Source of the DNA: Bacillota bacterium | Lineage (GTDB): Bacteria; Bacillota; Bacilli; Lactobacillales; Streptococcaceae | DNA: 17,581 bases | Assembly (NCBI GenBank): GCA_021781855.1 | Contig: JAJXWC010000026.1 | Coordinates: 1 to 17,581 of the forward strand | Direction: 5' to 3' | Part shown: positions 6,246 through 13,178 of the stretch, one piece after another | How positions within the stretch are numbered: the stretch's first letter is position 1 | How the letters are laid out: every line of letters starts with the position of its first letter | Notes under the pieces: generated by a model | The model's database searches: none | What the model saw: the letters and a program-made list of their open reading frames with translations, nothing else | Told to the model about the DNA's origin: nothing | Translations under genes and position numbers: made by a program

Positions 6246-6477
6246 GAAACAGGGACTTATTCAGTGAGAACTAATCTGTCCAGTGGATGAGTTAGGCTTT
6301 GAAGTGATTGCTTCATCAGTAGGACGAACTCAGAGTTTAGTGTTACTTATCCAAGTGGATTAGCACACACTTGTCAGGTTAAATGTCATTGACTCCCACT
6401 GAATTGAGGATACAATCTCACATCAAAGTAATGCAATTTTGGGAAGGAAAGAGGTTTTTAAGTGCCTCGTCTAAAAT
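6246..6477 (+). other. Long structured leader of secG
   Basis: About 230 nt lie between the promoter and the secG start. They contain several imperfect hairpins: AACT-A-ATCT paired with GGAT-G-AGTT around 6269-6294; the repeat-B hairpin at 6299-6319; and ATCC/GGAT with outer pairs around 6340-6372. A possible long-range helix joins ATTCAGTG (6259-6266) and CACTGAAT (6397-6404). The strong GGAAGGAAAGAGG motif at 6442-6454 is too far (23 nt) from the secG ATG but is 7 nt before a GTG at 6462. No known riboswitch or T-box motif is recognised. Confidence 0.4.
6299..6319 (+). repeat. Dispersed intergenic repeat B, copy 2
   Basis: Twenty of 21 positions match 2031-2051; the one difference is in the loop of the TGAAG/CTTCA hairpin. 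It lies inside the secG leader. Confidence 0.5.
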
Positions 6478-6497
6478 ATGGAAAAAGTGATTTATAA
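6462..6497 (+). other. Possible 11-codon leader reading frame overlapping the secG start
   Basis: A GTG at 6462, 7 nt after the strong ribosome binding site AAAGAGG (6448-6454), opens a frame of 11 codons ending in TAA at 6495-6497. It overlaps the first codons of secG in another frame. The secG ATG at 6478 has no ribosome binding site of its own and cannot start further upstream because an in-frame TAA lies at 6472-6474. Ribosomes loaded at the GTG could therefore hand over to secG. This is inference from positions only. Confidence 0.25.
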
Positions 6498-6726
6498 TGT
6501 TCTGATTGTTGTGATGCTGATTGTTTCGGTGCTGCTCGTTGTGTCAATTTTTATGCAGCCTTCAAAACAAGATGGTGCAGCAGATGCCTTTTCAGGAGGG
6601 ACAGGAGAGCTTTTCGAGCGGCGCAAGGCGCGTGGGTTCGAGGCGATAATGCAACGATTTACGGCAATTATGATTGGACTTTGGCTTGTCATTGGATTTG
6701 CCTTGGTTGTCTTGTCAACGAAGTAA
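6478..6726 (+). CDS. secG: Preprotein translocase subunit SecG
   Basis: This small membrane subunit of the SecYEG channel assists protein export. It has 82 aa, with membrane segments at about 5-26 and 59-79 and the conserved family core between them: QPSKQDG at about 28-34, the Gly-rich AFSGGTGELF, then RKARGFEAIMQRFTA. Length and topology are typical. The ATG at 6478 is the first possible start because of the in-frame stop at 6472-6474; it lacks a clear ribosome binding site nearby. A terminator-like hairpin 6 nt after the stop separates it from rnr, with which it is commonly paired in Firmicutes. Confidence 0.93.
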   Translation: MEKVIYNVLIVVMLIVSVLLVVSIFMQPSKQDGAADAFSGGTGELFERRKARGFEAIMQRFTAIMIGLWLVIGFALVVLSTK

Positions 6727-6732
6727 AAATGT

Positions 6733-6753
6733 GGGCTGGGAACAGCCCTTTTT
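6733..6753 (+). terminator. Terminator-like hairpin between secG and rnr
   Basis: GGGCTG and CAGCCC form a GC-rich 6-bp stem around a GGAA loop, followed by TTTTT. It is short, so termination is probably partial, which would lower rnr expression relative to secG. Confidence 0.7.
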
Positions 6754-6769
6754 GTAAGCATAAAATATA

Positions 6770-6813
6770 GGCCACCTCTAAAAACTTAGAAATTTTGAGT
6801 TTTTAGAAGTGCC
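6770..6813 (+). other. Long hairpin directly upstream of rnr
   Basis: CTAAAAACT at 6778-6786 pairs perfectly with AGTTTTTAG at 6798-6806. The stem extends outward, with one bulge and one mismatch, to GGC (6770-6772) and GCC (6811-6813). The base of the hairpin is 18 nt before the rnr ATG. It is distinct from the terminator at 6733 and could control rnr translation or mRNA decay. Confidence 0.55.
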
Positions 6814-6831
6814 AATAAGATTGAGAAAAAA

Positions 6832-9375
6832 ATGAATATAAGACAAATTATTATGGACTATCTGCAAGATAGCCCTAAAAAATCGCTTTCTGTTGAAGAA
6901 TTGTCGATTGAGCTGCATTTGAATAAGGCGGGGGATTTTAAACTTTTTGTTAAAACCTTAGCAAGTTTGGAAGCTGAGCATTTGATTCGTTTTACGACCA
7001 AAGGAAAAATTGAACTGGAGCAGGCAAAAGCGTTGTTGACAGGGATTTTTCATGCCCATGCGAATGGTTTTGGTTTTGTGACGGTTGATGGTGAGGAAGC
7101 CGATATTTTCATAGGCAAAGGTAAAACTTTATTTGCGCTTGAGGGTGATGAAGTCAAAATTGAGGTGACTAAAAATGCGAATATTTTGACTAATACGGCG
7201 GCAGAAGGCATTGTTGAAAAGGTGTTGAGTCACGATTTGCATCAGATTGTTGGAACTTTCAAGGCTTTTAATGAAGAGGAAAAAACGGATTCGGGTTTGC
7301 TGGGCTATGTGAAGTCGCGGAACAAGAAAATTCCTTATCGTTTGTATTTGACAAGTGAGGGCTTGATTCCTGCAGACAGAGATATTGTGCGTGCAGAGAT
7401 TACGCATTATCCGGAAAATGATTTCCCGCAGTCGATGCAGGGAGTAGTGACGGAAATTATCGGAAAAGAGAGCGATACAGGGATTGATGTGCTGGAAGTT
7501 TTGGCTTCAATGGATATTCACTCGGATTTCCCAGAGGAAGTTTTGGCACAAACACGTGCAATTCCAGCAGGTGTAAAGAGCATGGATTTGTTCAAGCGAA
7601 CGGATTATCGTGATGAGATTACGTTTACGATTGATGGCGCAGATGCGAAGGATTTGGACGATGCGGTGCACGCTAAGCGCCTATCTAATGGAAATTTTGA
7701 ATTGGGCGTACATATTGCAGATGTTTCTTATTATGTGACGGAAAATTCACCGTTGGATAAAGAGGCTTTTGAGCGTGGGACTTCAGTCTATGTGACAGAC
7801 CGTGTTGTCCCAATGTTGCCTGAGCGTTTGTCAAATGGAATATGCTCACTCAATCCGCGTGTTAATCGTTTGACTCAATCTTGTGTTATGGAAATTTCGC
7901 CTGTGGGGAAGATTGTGCATTATCGAATTTCTCAGTCCGTGATTAAAACAACAGAGCGAATGACTTATGACGATGTCAATCGTATGATTGCAGGGGATGA
8001 GACGGCTTTGGAGCAATTTTCTACGATTGCACATTCGGTTGAGATTATGGTCGAATTGCACAAGATTTTGGAAAATATGCGGCGTAAGCGTGGAGCGATT
8101 GACTTTGAGACAGTGGAAGCTAAAATTATTGTCAATGAAAAGGGATTCCCTGTTGAAATTAGAAAACGGGAGCGCGGTATCGCAGAGCGTATGATTGAGA
8201 GTTTCATGCTGGCGGCAAATGAAACAGTGGCAACCGATTTTGAAAAACGTGGGTTACCATTTATTTATCGTATTCATGAGCAGCCGAAGGCTGACCGATT
8301 GGCACGTTTTATTGATTTTGCTTCAACGTTTGGTTTACAGGTTCAGGGAACTTCGAGTGAGATTTCGCAAAGTGCGATGCAGGATTTCTTGCGCAAAATT
8401 AAAGGAGAGCCATATGAAATGGTGCTTTCAACAATGCTTTTGCGCTCGATGCAGCAGGCTCGTTATTCTGAGCATAATGCGGGACATTTCGGATTAGCGG
8501 CAGAAAATTATACACATTTTACTTCACCGATTCGACGTTATCCGGATTTGCTTGTTCATCGATTGATTCGCGCTTTGGATAATCCGTCTGAGAAGACGAT
8601 TGAAAAATGGCAAGAGAAAATTCCTGAAATTGCTCAACAATCTAGTAATCGGGAGCGTCGGGCAGTTGATGCAGAACGTGAAGTTGAAAAGATGAAAAAA
8701 GCTGAATTCATGGAGCGTTTTGTTGATGAGGAATACGATGGTGTAGTATCAAGTGTGACACGCTTTGGCATGTTTGTTGAGCTTGAAAATACTGTTGAAG
8801 GGCTCATTCATATTTCGAGTATTAAAGGTGATTATTTTGCTTTTCAAGAGCGCGCTTTGGCTTTAGTTGGCGAGCGGACGGGCTTAATTTTCAAAATTGG
8901 GCAGTCTATTCGGATTAAAGTGGCGAAAGCTGATAAAATTACTGGCGAGGTTGATTTTGAATACATTCCATCTGATTTTGATGTGATTGAAAAGACGGCA
9001 AAAGTCAAACGGAAGCCCGAAAAACAAGGTCATTCCAGTGCAAAATCTTCTGATAAATCGGGTAAATTTGATAAAAACCACAAATCCTCTGGTCATTTTG
9101 ACCGGAATAAAAAACCTTATCCTGCGGGTAAAGGTAGATTTGATAAGAAGAAATCTGATTCTGACCGTTTTGTCAAAAGTGAAAAAGCTGACGGCAAGCG
9201 ATTTGACAAGAAAAAAGGAACTTCTGACGGTACTGCCAAATCTGATTTTAAGAAATTTGATAAGAAAAAAGAGGGCTACAAAGGACATAAAAATGGTGGA
9301 AAACCTTATGCAGCACGTTCTGGTAAACCAAAATTCGCAGATGGTCGCAAGAAGGCACACAAGCAATTTGATTGA
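6832..9375 (+). CDS. rnr: Ribonuclease R
   Basis: This 3'-to-5' exoribonuclease of the RNB family degrades structured RNA and takes part in mRNA and rRNA turnover and, in many bacteria, trans-translation. Layout over 847 aa: an N-terminal helix-turn-helix-like region (about 1-65), cold-shock domains (about 70-225), the RNB catalytic domain (about 255-580) with IDGADAKDLDDA at 267-278 supplying the metal-binding aspartates 268, 274, 276 and 277, then HIADVSYYV and TSPIRRYPDL, and an S1 domain at about 633-709 (GVVSSVTRFGMFVELE). Residues after about 722 form a very basic low-complexity tail with repeated FDKKK or FDRNKK units. The ribosome binding site is weak (TTGAGAAAA). A long hairpin lies just upstream. 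The next gene begins 13 nt after the stop, so both are probably co-transcribed. Confidence 0.96.
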   Translation: MNIRQIIMDYLQDSPKKSLSVEELSIELHLNKAGDFKLFVKTLASLEAEHLIRFTTKGKIELEQAKALLTGIFHAHANGFGFVTVDGEEADIFIGKGKTLFALEGDEVKIEVTKNANILTNTAAEGIVEKVLSHDLHQIVGTFKAFNEEEKTDSGLLGYVKSRNKKIPYRLYLTSEGLIPADRDIVRAEITHYPENDFPQSMQGVVTEIIGKESDTGIDVLEVLASMDIHSDFPEEVLAQTRAIPAGVKSMDLFKRTDYRDEITFTIDGADAKDLDDAVHAKRLSNGNFELGVHIADVSYYVTENSPLDKEAFERGTSVYVTDRVVPMLPERLSNGICSLNPRVNRLTQSCVMEISPVGKIVHYRISQSVIKTTERMTYDDVNRMIAGDETALEQFSTIAHSVEIMVELHKILENMRRKRGAIDFETVEAKIIVNEKGFPVEIRKRERGIAERMIESFMLAANETVATDFEKRGLPFIYRIHEQPKADRLARFIDFASTFGLQVQGTSSEISQSAMQDFLRKIKGEPYEMVLSTMLLRSMQQARYSEHNAGHFGLAAENYTHFTSPIRRYPDLLVHRLIRALDNPSEKTIEKWQEKIPEIAQQSSNRERRAVDAEREVEKMKKAEFMERFVDEEYDGVVSSVTRFGMFVELENTVEGLIHISSIKGDYFAFQERALALVGERTGLIFKIGQSIRIKVAKADKITGEVDFEYIPSDFDVIEKTAKVKRKPEKQGHSSAKSSDKSGKFDKNHKSSGHFDRNKKPYPAGKGRFDKKKSDSDRFVKSEKADGKRFDKKKGTSDGTAKSDFKKFDKKKEGYKGHKNGGKPYAARSGKPKFADGRKKAHKQFD

Positions 9376-9388
9376 AAGGTAGAAAATA

Positions 9389-9961
9389 ATGAATAAATTG
9401 GATTTGAAAAAAACAGCACTTGTAATGATTGATTTGCAAAAAGGAATTGTCGCACGAGATGGTTTGGCACCCTATTCTGCTGCCGAAGTTTTAGAAAAAA
9501 ATGAGAAAATCGCTGAAAAATTGGCAAACACAGATGCACTGATTGTTTGTGTTCACGTGAAAAATTATGGCTCGGAAGCACTCAGACCTTTGACCGATAC
9601 ACCTGCTATTATGCCAACGCAAGTTGCAGACGCAAGTGATTTTGCCTTTCCATTGGCTTATGATGAAACGGTCAAAAATGTTATTCATGTCAAAAAGCAT
9701 AATTGGGGCGCTTTTCACGGAACGGATTTGGATGTGCAACTGCGTCGCCGTGGAATTGATACGATTATTCTGACAGGAATTGCGACAACGATAGGGTGTG
9801 ATACAACGGCTCGTGAGGCAATTCAGCACGGTTATGCGGTAATTGCAGTTGAAGATGCGATGACGGATTTTCATGCACAATTTCATAAAGATGATGTGGA
9901 ATACATTTTCAAACGGTTGGGTAAAGTCCGTTCAACTGCAGAAGTTTTGGAGATGATTTAA
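9389..9961 (+). CDS. Cysteine hydrolase of the isochorismatase superfamily
   Basis: This is a cytoplasmic alpha/beta hydrolase of the isochorismatase-like group (which includes nicotinamidases and other amidases). The catalytic triad is visible: Asp15 in VMIDLQKG, Lys103 in HVKKHNWGAFHGTDLD, and Cys137 in IGCDTTARE. The GIAT segment at 130-133 just before it corresponds to the family's conserved cis-peptide turn. At 190 aa it is of normal length. An AAAGG at about 9376-9380 precedes ATG 9389, and only 13 nt separate it from rnr, so it is probably in the same operon. The true substrate is unknown: the superfamily covers isochorismate, nicotinamide, carbamoyl and other amide substrates, and no entB/dhb genes are nearby to support isochorismate. 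In many relatives the gene after rnr is smpB, which is absent here. Confidence 0.88.
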   Translation: MNKLDLKKTALVMIDLQKGIVARDGLAPYSAAEVLEKNEKIAEKLANTDALIVCVHVKNYGSEALRPLTDTPAIMPTQVADASDFAFPLAYDETVKNVIHVKKHNWGAFHGTDLDVQLRRRGIDTIILTGIATTIGCDTTAREAIQHGYAVIAVEDAMTDFHAQFHKDDVEYIFKRLGKVRSTAEVLEMI

Positions 9962-9983
9962 TTTAGCAAGTGCGTGTTAATTC

Positions 9984-10012
9984 GCATCGTCTGAAAAGGC
10001 GACAGCGTAGTA
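9984..10012 (+). repeat. Dispersed repeat C, copy 2 (conserved ends, variable centre)
   Basis: GCATCGT, ten bases, GACAGCGTAGTA: same anchors and spacing as 4782-4810. Here the centre forms a hairpin with the anchors (TCGTC with GGCGA). Confidence 0.45.
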
Positions 10013-10044
10013 TAAATGGAAGTAAAGTAGGCTTCAAGGACAGA

Positions 10045-10073
10045 ATAACCTGACATTACAGATGTCAGGTTAT
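10045..10073 (+). other. Perfect 12-bp hairpin
   Basis: ATAACCTGACAT and ATGTCAGGTTAT enclose the loop TACAG. The following bases (GTGTTAATG) are not a U-tract, so a standard terminator is unlikely, yet it is the only candidate to end the rnr-hydrolase transcript. Confidence 0.55.
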
Positions 10074-10146
10074 GTGTTAATGTCTGTAGAGTAAAATAAT
10101 TGCGCTACAGAGAGTTATTACTTCAACGGGAGAATTTTGGGAGTAG

Positions 10147-11205
10147 ATGAAGAAAATTTTAAAAACAGTTGGGAAAATTGTTGGATGTATTATTGGGCTA
10201 CTGATTGTGATTGTCGGGGGATATTTGATTTACGCTTATGCGCAGTATCATCGGATTCCAGATGATGTCAAAGAGGCGATTGTTCAACCCAAAACAGCAC
10301 AGGTTGAGTTGGGAAAGTCCTATAAATTTATGACTTGGAATATTGGCTATGGTTCATATCCACCAAGTTTTTCGTTTTTTATGGACGGTGGACCTGATGT
10401 AAGAGCTTATAGTAAAAAAGCTGTAATTGATGCAATGAATGAAGATATTCGCGTGATTAAAGCGCAAAATCCTGATTTCGGTAACATTCAGGAAATCGAC
10501 TGGCAAGGTGACCGAAGTCAGCATGTTGATGAGCCGAAAATGGTAAGTGATGCGTTGCCACAATATTCATCTGTACTGACACAAAATTACGATTCGGCCT
10601 ATCTTTTTTATCCTGTGACTAATCCGATTGGTGCTGCAAAATCTGGTATTCTGACCTATTCAAAATATCAAATTGGCCAGTCCACTCGTTATCAGCTACC
10701 GATTGAGACTAATTTTAACAAATTCTTTGACCTTGACCGTGCTTTTGACGTGAATATTTTACCGATTAAAAATTCGAGCAAGAAATTTGTGATATTTAAT
10801 ACTCATCTGTCAGCTTTTATTAAAGACCAAAAAATTCAGAAGCAGCAGCTTTTGACATTATTTAATAGTATGCAAAAATACGTCAATATAGGTGACTATG
10901 TGATTTGCGGAGCAGATTATAACCATGTGCTCTCTGGTCCTACACACCCCGAAATGACTTGGCTCAAAGCATTTCCAACAGCGGACTTGACCAAAGGAAT
11001 GCGTGTTGTTGCACCAACCAATGCGCCAACGGTACGCTCGCTTGATGTTCCTTATGATGTCAAAGACCCGAAAAATATTTTTGGTACGATTGACGGCTTT
11101 CTTGTTTCGAGCAATATCAAAGCTTTTAATATCAAAACGATTGATAACGAATTCAAGTCTTCCGACCATGAACCTGTGGTTATGAGCTTTGAACTGACAA
11201 AATAA
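10147..11205 (+). CDS. Membrane-anchored endonuclease/exonuclease/phosphatase family protein
   Basis: The protein has 352 aa: a Lys-rich N-terminus, one membrane segment at about 11-32, and an EEP-fold (DNase I-like) domain from about 58 to the end. Metal and catalytic residues are present in their usual motifs: TWNIG with Asn65, IQEID with Glu116, NTHLS with His220, GADYNH with Asp257 and Asn259, IDGF with Asp316, and SSDHEP with Asp340/His341. With a single N-terminal anchor and positive residues before it, the catalytic domain should lie outside the cell. The family includes nucleases, phosphodiesterases and sphingomyelinases, so the substrate is open. Two weak candidate ribosome binding sites (GGGAG at 10128 and 10139) precede ATG 10147. 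The gene stands alone and is followed by a strong bidirectional terminator. Confidence 0.85.
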   Translation: MKKILKTVGKIVGCIIGLLIVIVGGYLIYAYAQYHRIPDDVKEAIVQPKTAQVELGKSYKFMTWNIGYGSYPPSFSFFMDGGPDVRAYSKKAVIDAMNEDIRVIKAQNPDFGNIQEIDWQGDRSQHVDEPKMVSDALPQYSSVLTQNYDSAYLFYPVTNPIGAAKSGILTYSKYQIGQSTRYQLPIETNFNKFFDLDRAFDVNILPIKNSSKKFVIFNTHLSAFIKDQKIQKQQLLTLFNSMQKYVNIGDYVICGADYNHVLSGPTHPEMTWLKAFPTADLTKGMRVVAPTNAPTVRSLDVPYDVKDPKNIFGTIDGFLVSSNIKAFNIKTIDNEFKSSDHEPVVMSFELTK

Positions 11206-11244
11206 TGAGCAGAGACTAAATTTGACGTTTGATGCCACTGAAAT

Positions 11245-11280
11245 AAAAAAAGATTTGACCACTTTGTCAAATCTTTTTTT
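11245..11280. terminator. Strong bidirectional terminator
   Basis: A 15-bp perfect stem, AAAAAAAGATTTGAC with GTCAAATCTTTTTTT, encloses the loop CACTTT (11260-11265). It has T-runs on both strands, so it can end transcription from the enzyme gene on the plus strand and from the remnant frame on the minus strand. Confidence 0.92.
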
Positions 11281-11578
11281 ATAAAAAATAGCAGATATGC
11301 GCTTCACGACGATATTGGGAAATTTCATCTTGCGCTTGATTTGCTAGTTCAAAGCAGCCTAGCGCTTTGAAACTGAATAAATATTGCTCCAAAGGAACTA
11401 AATTGTCAGCGAAAGAAGCCTTGCGGAATTTACAAAGTGCCTTAAAATAGGTGAACATGGCGCGTTCGTACATATAGCAATCAGGCAGAATATGGGTATC
11501 AAGATAGGCAAAAATTTCTCGCATATCTGCACTTTTTTTGTGAAATTTTATCGCCTTTGTGCTGAAAATATTATACAA
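11279..11578 (-). pseudogene. Probable C-terminal remnant of an Rgg/GadR/MutR-type regulator
   Basis: An open frame of 99 codons runs on the minus strand from a TTG at 11578 and overlaps the terminator at its end. From about residue 19 it resembles the end of the helical C-terminal domain of Rgg-type regulators: MYERAMFTYFKALCKFRK at about 36-53, a spacer, then FKALGCFELANQAQDEISQY. A full Rgg protein is about 280-300 aa with an N-terminal helix-turn-helix; here the DNA-binding part and most of the repeat domain are missing, and an in-frame stop lies at 11591-11593. There is no good ribosome binding site. I read it as a gene remnant left by deletion. It could instead be a small expressed protein from ATG at codon 19. 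The assignment rests on pattern recognition only. Confidence 0.4.
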
Positions 11579-11613
11579 TAATTCCGTAGATTAAAAATAA
11601 AGAAGTGAGAAAC

Positions 11614-12957
11614 ATGGAAAAACAACAATTCTGGAAGACCGTATTTAATCTAGCCTTACCTGTTGCGCTTCAAGGAGTTCTTTACTCGCTACTTGCTGTA
11701 GTTAATCAAATCATGGTCGGTAAGCTTGGTTCTGTTGCGGTTGTTGCGGTTGGTTTAGCTTCGAAACCACAAGGGATTTTAACTTTTGCTTTGTTTGGTC
11801 TGACTGGCGGTTTGGCGATTTTGGCGGCTCAGTACATTGGAAGTCAACAAGAGGAAAAAATTGCTAAAATTCAAGGAATGATGCTGGCTGCGGGACTATT
11901 TTTGACACTCATTTTTATTTTAATTTCACTTGTTTTTCCGGAAATAGCGATGCGCTTTTTTACAACAGATTCGCATGTGATTACTCAGGGAGTGTTATAT
12001 CATCGAATGCTTGCATTGAGTTATTTTCCATTTTTACTCTTGCAAGTTTACTCAACAATATTACGTTCCGCTGGCATTGTGAGACTTCCGATGGTTGTTT
12101 CGCTTGGTGCAGTTCCTTTGAATGCTTTTCTCAATTACCTCTTAATTTTCGGAAATTTTGGCGCACCTAAGTTAAATATTGCAGGCTCTGCTTTGGCTAC
12201 AACGATTGCAACTTTTATTGAAGCTGGTGTTTTACTAAGTTTCGTTTACATTAAAAAGCTCACGGGGGCATTTAAAGCAAGAGAATTGCTTAATTTTCGA
12301 TATTTTGATGCTGAAATCAAGCAGCTTTGGAAATTAAGTTTGCCTTTACTTGGCGATAATTTATCTTTTGTATTGGCCGATACGGTTGGAGGCGCTATTT
12401 TTGGATTGATGGGAACAAATCAAACGGTTGCTGTAACGATTATGCTGCCAATTCAAGCGCTGATTATTACCTTTTTTGCAGGTTTTGGAACAGCGGCTTC
12501 AGTCATGATTGGACAGAACTTAGGGCGAGATGAGTTTGATTTTGCTTATCAGACGGGGAAAAGAATTTTATGGTTGAGTTGGTTTTCTCCCTTGATTTTA
12601 GGTGGAATTTTGTTACTTTTCATGAATAATTATCTAAAAATTTATGAATTAAGCAGCTACTCTTTGCATTTAACGCAACTTGTTCTGATTTTAATGGTCA
12701 TTTTCGTTCCTGTTAAAGTTGTCAATATGGTCCTTGGTAATGTGCTTTCTGCTGGCGGCGAAACAAAATTTATTTTTTATATTTCTGTGCTTGGCGGTTG
12801 GCTTATTGGCGTTCCTCTTGGGTTATTGACTGCTTTCGTTTTACATTTGCCCATTGACCTTGTTTTCGTTGCAATTACACTTGAAGAAGTCGTGCGTTTG
12901 GGGCTAGGAATTTGGAAATTGCGTACACGGACTTGGCTCAGAAATTTGGTAAGATGA
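11614..12957 (+). CDS. MATE family efflux transporter
   Basis: This is an integral membrane antiporter of the MATE (NorM/DinF) superfamily, exporting drugs or metabolites in exchange for Na+ or H+. It has the expected length (447 aa) and roughly twelve hydrophobic segments in two related halves. The first half begins LALPVALQGVLYSLLAVVNQIMVGKLG, and the second restarts at about residue 240 with LWKLSLPLLGDNLSF. GTG at 11605 in the same frame is a possible start, but it lies within the ribosome-binding sequence GAAGTGAG, so I prefer the ATG at 11614. A poorly supported -10-like TACAAT at 11574-11579 lies upstream. The gene next to it on the other strand looks like a decayed regulator, so any original control may be lost. 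The substrate cannot be told. A terminator follows at 13028-13057. Confidence 0.88.
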   Translation: MEKQQFWKTVFNLALPVALQGVLYSLLAVVNQIMVGKLGSVAVVAVGLASKPQGILTFALFGLTGGLAILAAQYIGSQQEEKIAKIQGMMLAAGLFLTLIFILISLVFPEIAMRFFTTDSHVITQGVLYHRMLALSYFPFLLLQVYSTILRSAGIVRLPMVVSLGAVPLNAFLNYLLIFGNFGAPKLNIAGSALATTIATFIEAGVLLSFVYIKKLTGAFKARELLNFRYFDAEIKQLWKLSLPLLGDNLSFVLADTVGGAIFGLMGTNQTVAVTIMLPIQALIITFFAGFGTAASVMIGQNLGRDEFDFAYQTGKRILWLSWFSPLILGGILLLFMNNYLKIYELSSYSLHLTQLVLILMVIFVPVKVVNMVLGNVLSAGGETKFIFYISVLGGWLIGVPLGLLTAFVLHLPIDLVFVAITLEEVVRLGLGIWKLRTRTWLRNLVR

Positions 12958-12963
12958 CACACT

Positions 12964-12988
12964 CACTAAGCTTCGAATTTCGCTTGAC
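12964..12988 (+). repeat. Dispersed intergenic repeat A, copy 2
   Basis: It matches 2105-2129 at 24 of 25 positions, beginning CACTAAGCTTCGAATTTCGC. It starts 7 nt after the MATE stop codon, outside any gene. Confidence 0.55.
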
Positions 12989-13027
12989 ACTTCATTTCTA
13001 GCTTTTCTGGATTAGTGATATAACTGC

Positions 13028-13057
13028 TGAAAAAACGCTTAATTGAGCGTTTTTTCA
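13028..13057. terminator. Intrinsic terminator after the MATE gene
   Basis: A 12-bp perfect stem, TGAAAAAACGCT with AGCGTTTTTTCA, encloses a loop of about 6 nt. T-runs on both strands make it usable in both directions. It separates the efflux gene from the permease operon. Confidence 0.88.
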
Positions 13058-13159
13058 ATTTGTATTTCTGAAAGTTCTTTTCCTAAAAATCAAGAGACTT
13101 TAATAAATTATATGTTTAGATAAGAGCTGATATCAAAGCGATTAGACATTATTGTGTGA

Positions 13160-13174
13160 AATTTTCTAAAAATA
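13160..13174 (+). promoter_or_regulatory. Probable CodY-binding box
   Basis: AATTTTCTAAAAATA matches 13 of 15 positions of the lactococcal/Bacillus CodY consensus AATTTTCWGAAAATT. It ends 4 nt before the -35 box of the permease promoter, a place where binding would affect transcription. The region is AT-rich, so a chance match cannot be excluded. Confidence 0.5.
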
Positions 13175-13178
13175 AAAG

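Larger units (their letters stand above)
9962..10146 (+). other. 185-nt spacer with repeat C and a 12-bp hairpin
   Basis: The spacer carries repeat C at 9984-10012, a hairpin TCGTC/GGCGA within it (9987-10002), and a perfect 12-bp hairpin at 10045-10073. No U-tract follows either, and no strong promoter is seen, although TAAAAT at 10092-10097 could be a -10 element. GGGAG at 10139-10143 is close to the next start codon. Confidence 0.45.

Noticed and set aside
8884..9366. 160-codon open frame on the minus strand inside rnr
   Set aside because: It is antisense to the Lys-rich RNase R tail; AAA/AAG codons read backwards give Phe/Leu codons and few stops. The product is Phe-rich with no recognisable domain.
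8987..9382. 131-codon plus-strand frame overlapping the end of rnr
   Set aside because: A shifted reading of the same repetitive tail. No ribosome binding site, and the RNase R frame is clearly the coding one.
9491..9886. 131-codon minus-strand frame opposite the cysteine hydrolase
   Set aside because: Antisense shadow rich in Cys, Arg and Asn; the plus strand has an intact catalytic triad.
10858..11328. 156-codon minus-strand frame opposite the EEP enzyme gene
   Set aside because: The plus strand carries all EEP catalytic motifs here; the antisense product has no family features, and its frame begins beyond the terminator at 11245-11280.
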